Positions 50,433 to 62,651 are shown, counted from the stretch's first letter. The stretch: DNA of 64,000 nt from Eledone cirrhosa (GCA_964016885.1 OZ024743.1:349413700-349477699), one strand, 5' to 3'. Numbers and translations are program-made. Notes: a model not told the origin generated them from the letters alone.

Positions 50433-52422
50433 TTACCTTACTTCTCGTAGGGGAAGGACGGTTTTTCCATCCTTTTCACTGCTTGTGGCCTCCTCAGGAA
50501 GGATGTCCTTATAAATCCTCCTGGAGAGTGCTTGTCGGAAGTCTCCGATGTCTTTGGGGAATTTTTGTTTTAGTGTCATGTACGTTTTCTGCGTGGTGCG
50601 AGTGATTTGTATGTCTGGAGGTAGTGTGAATTTTTGGGTTGTTGTGTAGTCTTTTTCTGTGATGCTGGTGTTGTGTTGGATGTAGTGTAATAATTGCTTG
50701 TTGTTCAAATTTAATGCTGTGTAGTGTGTATCGTTTTGGTTGTTTTGTTTTGTTTGCGTTTGTTGTGGATTTGTTTCTGTTTCGCATTTTGGTGACTTTT
50801 GTGGTGTAGGTGATGGTGGTGTTGGGGTTAATGATGGTGATGGTGTTGGTGTTTGGGTTGATGGGGTTGGTGATGCTGGTGTCGATGGTGGCATATCTGT
50901 CCTAACTTTTTTGTTTGTTAATTTATTTGTTTCCCTCTGTATTTTGTTTTTGGAGGGGGAAGGAAGAGAATTTTTTCTTTCTTGGTTTCCTTTTTTTTTT
51001 CCTGATACCGTTTCCCACTCCTCGTCGTCACAATCTGCCTCCATTTGTGATAGGCCGGGGAGTGGAAAATCCTCCACAGGCGTTAGTTTTGGTTGTGGCG
51101 TGGTGGATGGTGTAGGCGCTGGTGCTAGTTCTGAAGCGTTGGGTGGTGGTGGTGTTGGTTTTGCTGGTGGTGGTGGTGTTGATTTTGCTACTGTTGCTGG
51201 GGTTGTTGCTGTTATAGTTGCTTCTGTTGTTGCTGCTACAGTTGTTGCTGCCATCTCTGCTACTGGTGGTGTTGATGGTTTTGTCACTGGGGTGGGTAGG
51301 AGAGGTGGCCTCAACCTTTTAGCCTGAGGGCAGAAAGCCCTTAGGTGGGTTCCTTCACAACAAACGACACACCTAGGCCTTCTTCCCTCGACAATTACGG
51401 TGACGTGGCTGCCGTCAGTGAGGTCTATTACCTCTGGGATCTCCTCAATGCTTTTTGGTCCGCTTGAATCAGGCACTCCATCCCAGATCCGGACCAGTTC
51501 TCCTGCTTTTCTTTTGCTATTGCTATTATCTTTGTGTTGGCTTCGATGCCGGCGAGGACGGCCGCTATTAGCCAGGGAATTTCGATGGCCGGTGGAACGT
51601 GGGTCACCCTGATCTTTACGAGTCTCTGGCCACAATAGCTTGGGACGAGTGTGAAGTCGTCACTTCTTAATGGGGCCATGGAGTGTTCTCTAGCCTCCTC
51701 CGGTGTTTCAAAGAACACGTCCACGGTTCCATACTTCTGCCCACGTCTGATGTGGGTTTTTCTTGCCCACACATGTCCCAAAGCTTTTTGGATTTGGGAC
51801 TCGGATGCCCGTTCCACTCGGCGCGATTTTACATTTATTGTTCGATACGACACGGTGCATAGGCGCCGATGCTCCATTTTATTAGGTGGGGGGGGGGGCT
51901 GACCCTGTACCCATCTTTCTTTACCATTTGTTTGGCATTTTCTAAATCCTCCTGAGTTACTGTAAATGCTTCGAACTGTTTTGCTACTCTGGCATAACTC
52001 AGGGTGTTTTTTTTAATGTCATTTTTGTTGTTGTTGCTATCGTTATTTTTGTTATTATTAATTTTAGTTTCAGTTGTGGTGGTGGTGACGTCAGTCGTCT
52101 TTGGTGGGGAAGAGTCCATTTTGCTTGATTTCATTTCGACATCACGAGTTAATTTATTTTTTTCTTCTTTTGTTTGTGTTGTCGCGGTGGTGGAGGGGGT
52201 GGTGGTTGTCACGGTGGTGGTGGTGGTGGAGGCTTTAACACCTGCATTCATTGGTAATGGCGGGAAATGAATGTCTGCCTGAGACAAATTTAAAATATTG
52301 CTACTGCTTATATTTTTTTTAGTGTTGGCAGACGTAGTAACATTTACAATGGTGGTGTCGGTGTGAGGTGTTAATTTGTGAGAAAGGCTTTCAGCTGCTT
52401 GGTGCAGTGGTGAATTAGCCAT
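50433..52422 (-). pseudogene. LINE ORF1, copy B, two frameshifts
   Basis: Starts MANSPLHQAAESLSHKLTPH at 52,422. A Thr/Asn/Lys low-complexity part is followed by LSYARVAKQFEAFTVTQEDL, matching ISFAGIAKNLETILITNEEL in copy A. A run of G (51,888-51,898, +) marks a frame break with loss of about 13 residues relative to A. Then come CTVSYRTINVKSRRVERASE, QIQKALGHVWARKTHIRRGQ and VPSYCGQRLVKIRVTHVPPA. A second break near 51,470 precedes PEVIDLTDGSHVTVIVEGRR and the zinc knuckle CVVCCEGTHLRAFC. The Pro/Thr-rich tail ends with KFPKDIGDFRQALSRRIYKD and LPLREVR at 50,433. Confidence 0.87.
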
Positions 52423-52632
52423 TTTTTTTTCAAAGAAATTTTTTGATAATCATAAAAGTTTAAATTTTGGGCACAAGGCCCCAATCTTTTTGGGTGTCCT
52501 TTTCGGAAAACAATGTATGTGCGCTTATATATAGTTAACAATAAAAATTTTCCATAAATGGCAATTTTTAACAAACGGAAATAACAAACCTTTGCGGAGC
52601 TCACGATGATACGATTTACTACGTAGGTCGCC

Positions 52633-52674
<42 letters not shown>
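52633..52674. repeat. (AAT)n between LINE B and LINE C
   Basis: Fourteen pure AAT units joining the 5' end of B directly to the 3' end of C, with no other DNA between. Confidence 0.97.
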
Positions 52675-52676
<2 letters not shown>

Positions 52677-52929
52677 TTTCATTTATTGGCCATAAGGGCC
52701 GACATATAGGGGACAATACAAAAGTCTGGGACAGTGGGGTTTTACAGAAAAATCGAGTAAACAATATGATTAAACAAAGTAACAATAACAAAGTAACAAT
52801 AAAGTAACAATACAATTACAACAAGAAAAAATTCCCCAATAGGGGGGATGACCACCTAGAGTACGCTCACGAGTCCTGAACGACCCGACGCTTCGAGGGC
52901 ACCCAGGAAGGGCACCCCTCTCCTCTTCA

Positions 52930-55900
52930 AATTTACCTACCTACAGCCGCATGAGCAGAGTAGGCTCACTCACACGGGCGTTTCTCGCCACATTCACCCA
53001 CCTTTCAGCAAATGTACTGGGGGGCAGCACTTCTCTCTCCCCCTAACCTTCCTTTCCAAGTGAAACTTGAAAAAGTTGATGAGCGATTGGCCGAAGAGAA
53101 AAGTGTCTGTCTTCAGTCCTTTCAACCTCGTCCATCATACAACCTCTTTCGCTACTGCCACCAGACAGAGGAAAATTGCCTGCCCTTCCTGGCCAAAAGA
53201 AGGCGGCGGGTCGATCTTCACTATGGACTCGGCCGATAGCCGGATCCGTCTACACGCGACAACAGCTGTTCAACATAACTCCACAAGACATTAATGCACG
53301 GACACTGGACGAGTGCGTGCAGAACGGTTTCGTCGCTCTGGGCGCATCTTGGGCAGGTCCGTCTGACAGCACTTCCGTGCCTGTAGAATTTATCTCGAAC
53401 CGGCAGTGCCCCCCGGTAGCACTGCCAAGCGAGGGATTTTTGGAAATTATCCATCGTCCCCGGCTCGCAAGTCCTCCGTTGACTCCCAGAGCCTCTCCAA
53501 GTGCGTCGTCGCACTTGCCCACCACTAATCCTCTATAGAACTCGAGAGTGGAATTTCCACTGACCGCATCGCCTGCCTGGTAGAGGGCAGTGAGTGCCTG
53601 GCAACTTTCCCGATGCCAGTAACACAGTCTCGGTCTCTTCTTGACCCAGGGCTGCAGCTCAGTCAAAGAAACGAGCTACGGAAAGGCCCGTCTGACAAAC
53701 AGCGACCACACCTGTTCACCGTTTAGCAGAATATCTGGAGATGCCGCAGCCTCAGCGCGTGACTGTGCATCATTAGCCACGGCATGCCCAGCCCTCCACA
53801 TAGAGGGTGCTGGCAGCAGATGGACCGCCTAACCAGCGGAAACTGACCCCTCTACAAGAATTTGAAGAGGAGCCGCTCCAAAATGGCGACGCGCGAACGG
53901 GGGAAAGGGACGGCAGTCAGACGGTAGTAGATGACGGACGCGATGTACGCGTTCGCCACCTCCGCCCGACCTTTCAGTGATAGCTTCATCCCAGCCCATT
54001 TCTGGGTGAGACTGACTACCCTACCCGTCACCTTGTCCCAATTCTTATCTACCTGGAGGTCTGGCCCGAACCAAACCCCTAGCAACTTTACCGGTCCGTC
54101 CGTCCAGCGCCTAACGACGCTGTTGGACGGCATGGACTTGCCTCTCCAGGTGCCGAGTTGCAGGCCTACTAACTTTTCCGGGTTAAGTTTTGCTCCCGTC
54201 AACCTTTCATATTCCTCCAATAAGTTGCCGACCACCTCAATTTCTGAGGTGTACGACACCATCACGGTGATGTCGTCCGCATAAGCCGACACGGCCTTTC
54301 CGCGTCTCGGTTCAAGCAGGATGCCCTGCAACAACTTCAGCTTCCGCAGTAAAGGCTTGAGAGTCAATATGTACAGAAGGGAGGAGAGAGGGCACCCTTG
54401 ACGGACCAATCGGGAGATCTGAAACGGTTCCGAGAGGTGGCCATTAATTTTGACCATCGAGCAGGTCCCGCTCTGCATTGCAGCGATCCAGCTTCTGAAG
54501 ACGGGACCGAAGCCAGCCACTTGAGGACAGCCTGCAGGTACCGATGGTCGACCCTATCGAATGCTTTCGATTGATCTAAATTGATCAGAGTCCCACCGAA
54601 GCCAGGTTTACACCCTACCCTCTCTATGATGTATCGCTTTAGGTAGAGGTTGTCGTGTATGGACTTGGTTGGGATTGCGCAAGTTTGCGCCTCCCCAACC
54701 AAATCCCCGACGACAAGCGCCAACCTCTTCGCTAACACCCTGGCCAAAATCTGAAACTCTGTGTTGAGCAGAGTTATGGGCCTGAAATTGTCTAAAGTGT
54801 CCCTCTTGTTCTCGTCTTTCCTTATCAGCGTCACAACGCCCCGGATCACAGAACTGGGAATACTCCCGTTTTGCTGCCAGTTGCAGTAGACGGCTTCGAG
54901 GAGATTGGAGAATAAGTCTGGCATATTTACGTAAAGCTCGTAGGGCAGACCATCCAAACCGGGTGACTTGCGCCTCATGCAGCCGACAAGGACATCCTGA
55001 ATCTCGGCTGAAGTAATTGGCCTTCCGCAGCGCCCAGCGTCAGCCGTCGAGAGTTGCGGCAAGCCAACGATGTAGGGACTGAAGTCCGCCACCATCTCTG
55101 ACCCGCCACTTCCCCCTAACAATCGAGCAAAATGTTGGCGAAAGGCCTCACACATCCTCTTGGAATCGCTCAGCTCGTGCCCGTCTCGGTCCGTCAAAGA
55201 CCGAATCGTGGTTTTATTACCACGCTGCGCCTCTGCCACGCGGGCCCATCGAACAGCTTTGGTTCCCTCGTTTCTCAGAGCACGCGCCTTAGCTCTGACA
55301 ATGCAATCTTTGTGTTTCGCATTGAAGAAATGGTCTAATGCCATTCTCGCCGCTAGCATATCAGTTGCAATGCCACTATCAATAGCCTCGTCTAACTTAT
55401 CTTCCAACTCCCCCTCCTTTCTATTTTTCTCTAATGCTACTTCTTTGCTAAACTCTATCAACATTACTCTAATCTCTCCTTTGAGAGCCCCCCACCATCT
55501 ATTGTTGACGACTCCCCCTGTCAACTTTTTCTTAACTAAATTGTTGACCTGGTCCCTGTAAGCCTTACGTGCCGGAAATGACATGTTTAGCTATCAGTAA
55601 CCAGGTCCTAACCTACGCGTCTTATCTAGGTCGACCATACAGATCACAAACTTGTGATCTGAATAGGCGACCGTTTCAAAACGTGGACAGCTTACACTAT
55701 TTCTGTCTATTTTCCTAATGAATATCCTGTCTATATACGATCTAGATGACCCTATGCGGTTAGCCCATGTCCACACTGGCGCATTAGGGAAATCTAGTCG
55801 GTACCTGTCAGACAGTTGGAACTGGCTGATCAGGTCCTTGAGGCTTTTGCACCCCCCCCCCGCTCCTATCGGATACTCCCACACAGTCCCAGCGTGCGTC

Positions 55901-56327
55901 TAAGATGCCTCCGCTAACAGTAAAGGGGGAGACTAGCCAGAAAGGCTTCCAGGCCTCTAAAGAAGTCCGGCCGTCCTGCTCCAGTAGCAGCATGGACGTC
56001 CACCAGTCTAAAGGCACCACCTTCATTATTGTTCACGTCCAGGACCACCAACATCCCGTCCGGGTCCCGGAAGATCGACCTTACCTCGAGATCCAGGCCT
56101 TTCCTAAACAGCACTGCCACCCCGCCTCCCATTCCCGGCCGGCTAACAGATGCAAAGATCTGATAGTCGTCGAAAATGGAGGCTAGTGCGCACGTGTCGG
56201 AAATCCTGGTCTCGCTGACTGCAATTACATCCATTTCTATAGACCTGAGGTGGTTGAGCAGGTGACCCTGCTTCCAGGACGATCCCAAGCCTCGAACATT
56301 TAAACATCCTACTCTTAAAACGGCCAT
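52930..56327 (-). pseudogene. LINE ORF2, copy C, multiply frameshifted
   Basis: Begins MAVLRVGCLNVRGLGSSWKQ at 56,327. It continues VSETRISDTCALASIFDD, GGGVAVLFRKGLDLEV and ARWDCVGVSDRSGG (GDWN partly lost near 55,910, where the leader of the catalytic loop is deleted), then WTWANRIGSSRSYIDR and AYSDHKFVICMVD. The RT reads DNFRPITLLNTEFQILARVL, LINLDQSKAFDRVDHRYL (54,545 region), RQGCPLSSLLYILTL and YADDITVMVS (YADD at 54,274-54,291). The C-terminus near 53,400-53,340 has CPRCAQSDETVLHALVQC. Breaks occur at about 55,910, 55,590, 54,520, 53,850, 53,690 and 53,480. The exact stop is uncertain; I place it near 52,930. Confidence 0.85.
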
Positions 56328-56358
56328 GTTTTCAGGTTAAACAGAGAGAGAGGAAGGT

Positions 56359-57838
56359 TTACTTACCTTCCGGGCTCTTGTGAAGGTCGGGTTGTTCGAC
56401 CTCCATAGTTAGTGGGGTTTCTTTTGGGAACCCCTTTAAAAGTCTTGAAGTGGGTTTTACGTTCGGGGTTCTCACGTCCCGAGGAAAGCTGTCTCGTATT
56501 TCTTTGAATATGTCGAGCGACATTCGCACCAGAACCAAATCTTCCAGCACGCGAAATGTGCTCGATTTAAAAACTTCCCCCTCTTTTTGTATATTTTCAC
56601 TTCGTGCTACGAGGGCCATCCGTTCCTTGTTGGCCCTCCTGACGAGCACGAAGTTTTGTATGTTTTGTTGGTGTGATTTTATTTGTTTGAGTGGCTGTGG
56701 TGGTGATGGTTTTGGTGGTGTTGTTTCGGTTGTGGCTGTGTTTGTTGTGAGTGCGGTGTCTGTGGTTTCAGATGTTTGTGTGTATATTTGTTCTTGCGTC
56801 TGTTTCGGTTGTTTGCGTTTGGGGGATTCTGGTGATGGTGATGGTGGTGTTGATGTTGGTGTTATTGGAGAGATGTTTGCGTGGGTGGTGTCTGCGTTTT
56901 TTATATGGGTGCTTTTGTGCTTTGTTGAGTTTTGTTTTTGTTTTTGTGTTTCCTTTTTTGTATTTTGGGGGATTTTGGATTTCCCTCATTTTCACTACTG
57001 GTAGATGAGGGATATGTGTCTGTAAGTGTGTCTGTATGTATGTTTAAGGTTTTATTGGTGTGTGCATTTTTGGAGGGAGGGGGAATTTGACAGCTTTCCT
57101 CGTTTCCCCCTGGGTGGTCAATGTTGGTGGTGGTCTTTCTATTGGTGTTGTTGTTGGTGGTTTTGCCGGTGCAGGTGTTTGTTGTAGTCCTCACCCCGGC
57201 GTCGGCAACAGTGGAGCCTTTCGACCCCTTGCCTCTTTCAGCAGTTGAGGGCAGAAGGCTCGCAAATGGATTTTTTCCCCACAAACAAAACACTGCGGCC
57301 TTTTGCCTTCGGTCATAATGTGAATGACAGTCCCATTCTGAAGGCGGATGTGGTCTGGGATTGTCTTCACATTCTCGGGCTTGGTTTGTGCTGAGATGCA
57401 TCTAGAATGCACCGTTTTGCGCTCCACTGCCTCAATAGCTTCTACCGAGACAGTTAAGTTGGCCCAAGTTTGCTCTTGCTTGATGAGCTTCCATGTCTGG
57501 GCCAACTTTTCATCTTTGTTTGAGAGGTCCATGTTGAAGCATGGCCTCTTTTTTGCTGCTGCCGCAGCGAAAGTGGTCTTGTTTTCGTTGGGGTTGTTGT
57601 TGACGTTGTTCTTGTTGGTGTTGTTGTTAGCACTGTCGCTGTTGTCATTGTTGTCTTTGTTGCCACCGTTATTCTCGGTGCAGTTGGTATTGTTGCTGTT
57701 GGTGTTGTCGCTATTTGTTTTCATGTTAGTGGTGTTGATATTGTTGTTGTATTTGTTATTTTTTTGTTTTGTTATCTGTATTTTCGTTGTCGCTATTACT
57801 GTCATTTTTTTCAAAATTAGAGTTCTTATTGGTATCAT
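56359..57838 (-). pseudogene. LINE ORF1, copy C, frameshifted
   Basis: Asn/Thr-rich N-terminus (57,838-57,590), then KKRPCFNMDLSNKDEKLAQ, WANLTVSVEAIEAVERK and the knuckle CFVCGEKIHLRAFC (C-x2-C-x4-H-x4-C, near 57,290-57,250). A frame change near 57,190 leads to a Thr/Asn/Lys-rich region and, after another, to a conserved C-terminus VLVRMSLDIFKEIRDSFPRD ending HKSPEGK at 56,359. The start is uncertain: an ATG at about 57,972 (MAEPRPQRYVGF) meets a stop after 17 codons. It lacks the CTVTYRTVS block of A and B. Confidence 0.75.
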
Positions 57839-58179
57839 TGGTGTCTTTGTTTACCTTGTTTGTGGTGGTGTTTGTGTTATCAATGTGTGTTAATTTCGCT
57901 GTAGCGCTCCTCTAAACTTCTACGTCGTTGTCGCACGAAAGCCGACATATCGCTGGGGGCGTGGCTCAGCCATGTTTTTTTTTCTTAGTAAATTTTTTAA
58001 CATGTGAAAAAAAGTTCAAATATGTGGGCCAAAAGGCCCAAATATTATACTTTCCCCTTCACGGGGAAAAATCTAAGGGCTTATATCCCTTACACAACAA
58101 GAAATATTTAACAACAAATAATTTAAACAGGCAAATAAAGCGACTTACTGTGAGCGAGCAAAATACGTCCGCTTAGACC

Positions 58180-58239
<60 letters not shown>
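58180..58239. repeat. (AAT)n between LINE C and LINE D
   Basis: About 20 pure AAT units joining the 5' end of C to the 3' end of D. Confidence 0.97.
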
Positions 58240-58241
<2 letters not shown>

Positions 58242-58535
58242 TTTCTTTATTGGCCACAAGGGCTGACATCAAGAAAAACATTACAGACGACACAAGACGG
58301 TACGATGTGGGTTTTGTGCGTGTAAATATTTTTATTATTTATATAAGAAAAGAAAAAAAAAGCACATAAAACATATATATATATATATAAACAATAAAAA
58401 GGAAAATTGAAACGCTGAAAAATTCCCAGATAGGGGGGAAACCTCCGAGAGTTACTCGTAGCGAAAACCACACAAAAGACCACGGCCATCCTGACCACCA
58501 GGGCAAGCGATCTCTCAATTTGTCCATCTCTCAAA

Positions 58536-61044
58536 CTACAGACGTATATTCACTCGGAACATTCTCGCTACATTCACCCACCTTTCAGCAAACTTGCTAG
58601 AAGGCAGCACTTGCCTCTCCACCCTGATTTTCCTCTTCAAGTGAAACTTGAAAAAGTTAATTAGGGATTCGCCGAAGAGGAAAGTGTTTGTCTTTAACCC
58701 TTTTAACCTTGTCCACCACACAATCTCTTTCGCCATGGCCACCAGGCAGATGAAAACCGCCTGCCCTTCCTCCTCGAAGGAAGACGGCGAGACCATCTCC
58801 GCAATGGACTCAGTCGACAACCGGATCAGTCCCACACGTGAGAGCAACTGTTCGACATAGCTCCACAAGTCAGCAATGCTCGGGCACTGAACGAGTGCGT
58901 GCACAACGGTTTCGTCGCTCTGCGCGCATCTCGGACAGGCTCGGCTGACGGCACTTCCGTGCCTGTAGAGCTTATCTCGAACCGGCAGCGCTCCCCGGTA
59001 GCACTGCCAGCCAGGGATTTTTGGAAGTTATCCATAGGCCCCGGGCTGAAAGTTCTCCGGAAGAGAGCAAACAGCTGATCTTCTTAGTCGCCCAGGTTCT
59101 CTCCGAGAATGTCGTCGCTCTTCCCCTCCACTAGTCCTCTATAGAACGCCGAGGTGGATGTTCCACCGATACTGGTGCCCAACTGGGAGAGAGCAGTGAG
59201 CGCCTGGAGACATTCCAGTTTCCAAGCGTTATCCCTCGGTCTTTTTCTGACCCAGGACTGCAGCTCCGTCAATGAGATGAGCTGTGGGAAAACGTGCCTG
59301 GCGAACGGCGACCACACCCGTTCACCATCAAGGAAGCACCTAGAGATGTCGCAGCCTCAGCGCATGTTTACGCATCATCAACCATGGCATGCCCAGTCCT
59401 CCACGCAACGGGTGGTGACAGCAGAGCGATCGTCTGACCATGGGAGCGCGTCCCCTCCACAAAAAGCGGAAGAGGAAGCGCTCCATTTTGGTGAGAGTTG
59501 GGCTGGAGCAAGGGACGACGGTGAGGCGGTAGCAGATGGCGGATACGATGTACGCATTCGCCACTTCCGCCCGGCCTTTCAGGGACAGCTTCCTCTCAGC
59601 CCATTTCTGGGTGAGGGAGTCCATCCTGCTCGTCACCTCGTTCCAGTTTTTCTCCATCTGGAGGTCCGGTCCGAACCAGACCCCGAGCAATTTAACCGGT
59701 CCGTCCGTCCAACGCCCCACGACACTGACGGACGGCATGGACTTGCCTCTCCAGGTGTCGAGCTGCAAGCCCACCGACTTTTCCTGGTTTATCTTTGCTC
59801 CTGTCACCGATTCGTATTCCTTGAGAACGGTGCCGAGCATCTGGACGTGTCTGGTGCTCGACACCACCACGGTGATGTCGTCAGCATAAGCCGACTCGGA
59901 TTTCCCGCACCCTAGTTCGGGTGGGACGCCCCTCATCGCCCCCAGTTTGTACAGTAACGGCTCGAGAGCCAATACGTACAAGAGGGACGAGAGGGGACAA
60001 CCCTGGCGGACTGAGCGCCTGATACTGAACGGCTGCGACAGGTGACCGTTCACCCTCACAACTGAGCAGATGTCGCTATACAGTGCTGCGATCCAACCCC
60101 TGAAAACGAGCCCGAAACCGGCTGCCTCGAGGACCGCCGCCAGGTACCGATGGTCGACCCTATCGAATGCTTTGGATTGATCCAAGTTGATCAGGGCCTC
60201 TCTATGATGTATCACTACTCCTTTGCTAAACCTAATCGACTCTACTTTAATTGCCCTTTTCAGGGCGAACCATCACCTGTTGTTGGCGACCGCTCCCGTC
60301 AACGCCCGCTTAACTAATACGTATAATCCGGTCTCTGTAGGCTTTGCGCGCCGGGAAAGACGCGTTCAGTTTCCAGTAACCAGGCCCTTGTCTATGAAGT
60401 CTGACTATGTCGATCTCACAGATCAAAAATTTGTGGTCTGTGTAGTCGACTATTTTCAATTGTGGACAACTTATACTAGCCTTATCTAGTTCTCTGCAGA
60501 AAACCCTATCGAGATACGATCTGGATGACCCGATGCGGTTTGTCCATGTCCACATTGACATATTCGGGTGATCCAGTCGATACCTGTCAGACAGTTCAAA
60601 ATGTCTGAGCAGGTTGGTGAGGCTCTTGCACCCTCCTCCCCTATCCACTAGCCCCACACGATCCCAGCGTGCATCCAAGATACCGTTCCAGTCGCCCACT
60701 AACAATAAAGAGCGGGACGTTCCAAGAAAGGTCTCTAGACGTCTGAAGAAATCTGGCCGTCCTGCCCCTGTTGGGGCGTAGACGGCTACTAGCCTGAAAG
60801 CATTGCCTTTGCTGCCGGTCACGTCCAGCACCACCGACTTACCTTCTGGATCCTGGACGGCTGGGAGATGCGTATACATCGTAGCCGCCGAAGATCGGTG
60901 CGAAGGCCCGTGCTTCGGAGATTCTGGTTTCACTGATGGCCACGACATCTTTGTTTAGTGACCTGAGGTCATTGAGCAGGTGACCTTGCTTCCAAGATGA
61001 CCCAGGTCACGTGCATTTATACTGCCTATTCTGAGTACAGCCAT
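58536..61044 (-). pseudogene. LINE ORF2, copy D, with large deletions
   Basis: An ATG at 61,044 starts a sequence reading like MAVLRIGSINA, with a one-base deletion soon after. The endonuclease loses about 85 bp near 60,853 (DPEGKSVVLDV directly after a PAVQ remnant) but keeps LLVGDWNGILDARWDRV and VDYTDHKFLICEI. At about 60,200-60,230 roughly 0.8 kb is missing: sequence like RFSKG joins directly to HREALINLDQSKAFDRVDHR (RT motif A). Motifs RQGCPLSSLLYVLAL and YADDITVVVS (59,874-59,892) remain. Frames break near 59,330, 59,085 and 58,990. The C-terminus has HALVQCPSIADLW and ends RVNIRL at 58,536. Confidence 0.87.
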
Positions 61045-61079
61045 GTTGGATGAGAAACGAGGCAAGTGAGAAAGGGTCA

Positions 61080-61500
61080 CTTACCTTGTTCGTGTGGTGA
61101 AGGGACAGTAGAACCGTCCCTTTCGTTGGTCATGGGTGTTTCCAAGAGGATGTCAGTGTATATCCTCTTGGTAACCGTCCCTCTGAAGTCTCCAACTGCG
61201 TTGGAGAATTTTTGTTTTAAAGGTTTGTACTGTTCTATTGAGATTTCGATGATGCCTATGTTTGTCGGGAGAGTTCTTGGTGTTGGTGGGGTGTAGTAGT
61301 TTTTTTTCTGTGATGTCTGTGTGCTGCTTTATATATTGTATGAGTTCTTTTTTTGCCATGTTTATGGCTGTGTACTTTTTGGGGGGAGGGGTGATTTTGT
61401 TGCTGTTTTCTTCTTGCTGCTGTTTAGAGTGTGTGTCTTGTTGTGTTTGCGTTGTTGGTGTTTGTGGTGGTGATGGTGGTGGTGTTGCTGCAAATTTCCT
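61080..61500 (-). pseudogene. LINE ORF1 C-terminal remnant, copy D
   Basis: Minus strand: a Pro/Thr/Gln-rich tract (61,500-61,390) followed by MAKKELIQYIKQHTDITEKK (61,359), which matches NKQLLHYIQHNTSITEKDY in copy B. It then reads, in broken frames, to a region equivalent to KFPKDIGDFR (61,200) and the PSP..V-type end near 61,083. The upstream zinc knuckle part is gone. Confidence 0.78.
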
Positions 61501-62383
61501 TCACATCACCTCCACATAAACAACTTGTTACCGGACGAACAGAAAGGAAGCCGAAAGAAGTCCCGTGGTACAAATGACCAGTTACTTATTGATAAGATGG
61601 TAATGAGGAATTGCAGGAGGAGACACTGGTCTTGCTATGGGATGGATAGACTACAAAAAGGCATTCGACATGGTACCTCATTCTTGGATAACCAAAAGCC
61701 TAGAGATCTTCAGGTTGGCAGATAACATCAGACAGTTGTTAAGTAAAAGTATGAAGTCCGGGAAAACAGAGTTAACATCGGGCGGAGAATCCTTGGGAGG
61801 CGTGAAGATCAAGAGAGATATCTTCCAGGGAGATAGTTTGTCCCCTCTGTTGTTTGTCCTTGCCCTGATCATTATACTGCGAAAAGTGAGAGCAGGATAC
61901 AAGTTGGGAAAGGGAGAGCTTACCATCAATCACCTCCTCTTCATGGACGAGCTTAGGCTCTTCGGGAAGAGTGAAAAGGAGTTGGATGTGCTTGTTGACA
62001 CTGTCCGTATTTTCAGCAATGATATATGTATGCAATTTGGTATTAGTAAGTGTGGAGTCCTAGTGATGAAGAGGGGTAAATAGAGTAGAAGCAACGGAAT
62101 CCAGGTACCAACAGGTGAGATAAAGGAAATAGACACTGAAGAAGGATACAAATATTTAGGTGTTCTGGAGGCTGATGACATCAAGAACAAAAAAATGAAG
62201 GAATTGATAAAATCTGAATACATTTGGGGAATGGAAGACTTTTTGGAACACTTCAAAAGGCATGCTTGCTGGGAACAGCAAGAACCCTCCGATACGTCCT
62301 GAATATCTGAGGCTGCAGGTAGTGGCTTGATATTCATTTCAACAATTTCCAGTTAAATAACATCAATGACTGAGACTCAAAGA
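61501..62383 (+). pseudogene. R4-like LINE, copy 2: RT core with internal deletion
   Basis: It starts inside the RT at a sequence equal to 44,764 of copy 1 (CATCACCTCCACA). It reads [51 protein letters not shown] and FMDELRLFGKSEK, where the second Asp of the catalytic MDD is Glu. It has seven A at 62,187-62,194 where copy 1 has six. At about 62,233 it jumps to sequence equal to about 46,576 of copy 1, so roughly 1.08 kb holding the zinc knuckle and endonuclease is missing. The same 3' UTR (CATCAATGACTGAGACTCAA) then leads into (AAT)n. Confidence 0.87.
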
Positions 62384-62465
62384 ACAATAATAATAATAAT
62401 AATAATAATAATATTGATGATGGTGATGATGGTAATGATGATGGTAATGATGATGGTAATGCTGA
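62384..62465. repeat. (AAT)n then (GATGGT)-type tract, right border of the nest
   Basis: Nine AAT units (62,384-62,412) followed by GATGATGGTAAT-type repeats to 62,465. This is the right edge of the LINE cluster. Confidence 0.95.
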
Positions 62466-62604
62466 TTTCTATTATTTTAGATTTAATTTGCTATGTTCCA
62501 ACGAAAAAAGTGAATCGAATGTTGTCATAGACTCGTAATTGATATTGGAGGTGACAATATGTTGAAATATAATAAATTAATAAATGCATAAAAAATGTCC
62601 CCAA

Positions 62605-62648
<44 letters not shown>

Positions 62649-62651
62649 CAT

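Larger units (their letters stand above)
46764..52632 (-). mobile_element. Tx1-like LINE, copy B (full length)
   Basis: About 5.9 kb, minus strand: leader from 52,632 with GGGGCCTTGTGCCCAAAATT, ORF1 from 52,422, ORF2 from 50,398 to 47,007, 3' UTR ending AATAAAGAAAAC before (ATT)n. ORF2 is nearly identical to copy A (a handful of substitutions per 100 residues), and the ORF1-ORF2 order is normal, so B is the reference for the rearranged A. ORF1 of B differs more from A than ORF2 does. Confidence 0.9.
52675..58179 (-). mobile_element. Tx1-like LINE, copy C (diverged subfamily)
   Basis: About 5.5 kb, minus strand, with leader (58,179 to about 57,900) containing GGGCCTTTTGGCCCACATAT, ORF1, ORF2 and a 3' end AATAAATGAAATC before (ATT)n. 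ORF2 is clearly homologous to A and B but much more diverged, and ORF1 is shorter and hardly alignable outside the zinc knuckle. It is therefore a different, older subfamily in the same target. Confidence 0.87.
58240..61500 (-). mobile_element. Tx1-like LINE, copy D (5' truncated, internally deleted)
   Basis: About 3.3 kb: 3' end AATAAAGAAATC before (ATT)n, a degraded ORF2, and only the C-terminal part of ORF1 (61,500 to about 61,080). The 5' side ends abruptly at about 61,500, where it is fused to an oppositely oriented R4-like fragment without any (AAT)n. It is closer to A and B than to C. A (TA)n at 58,373-58,389 interrupts the 3' UTR. Confidence 0.87.
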
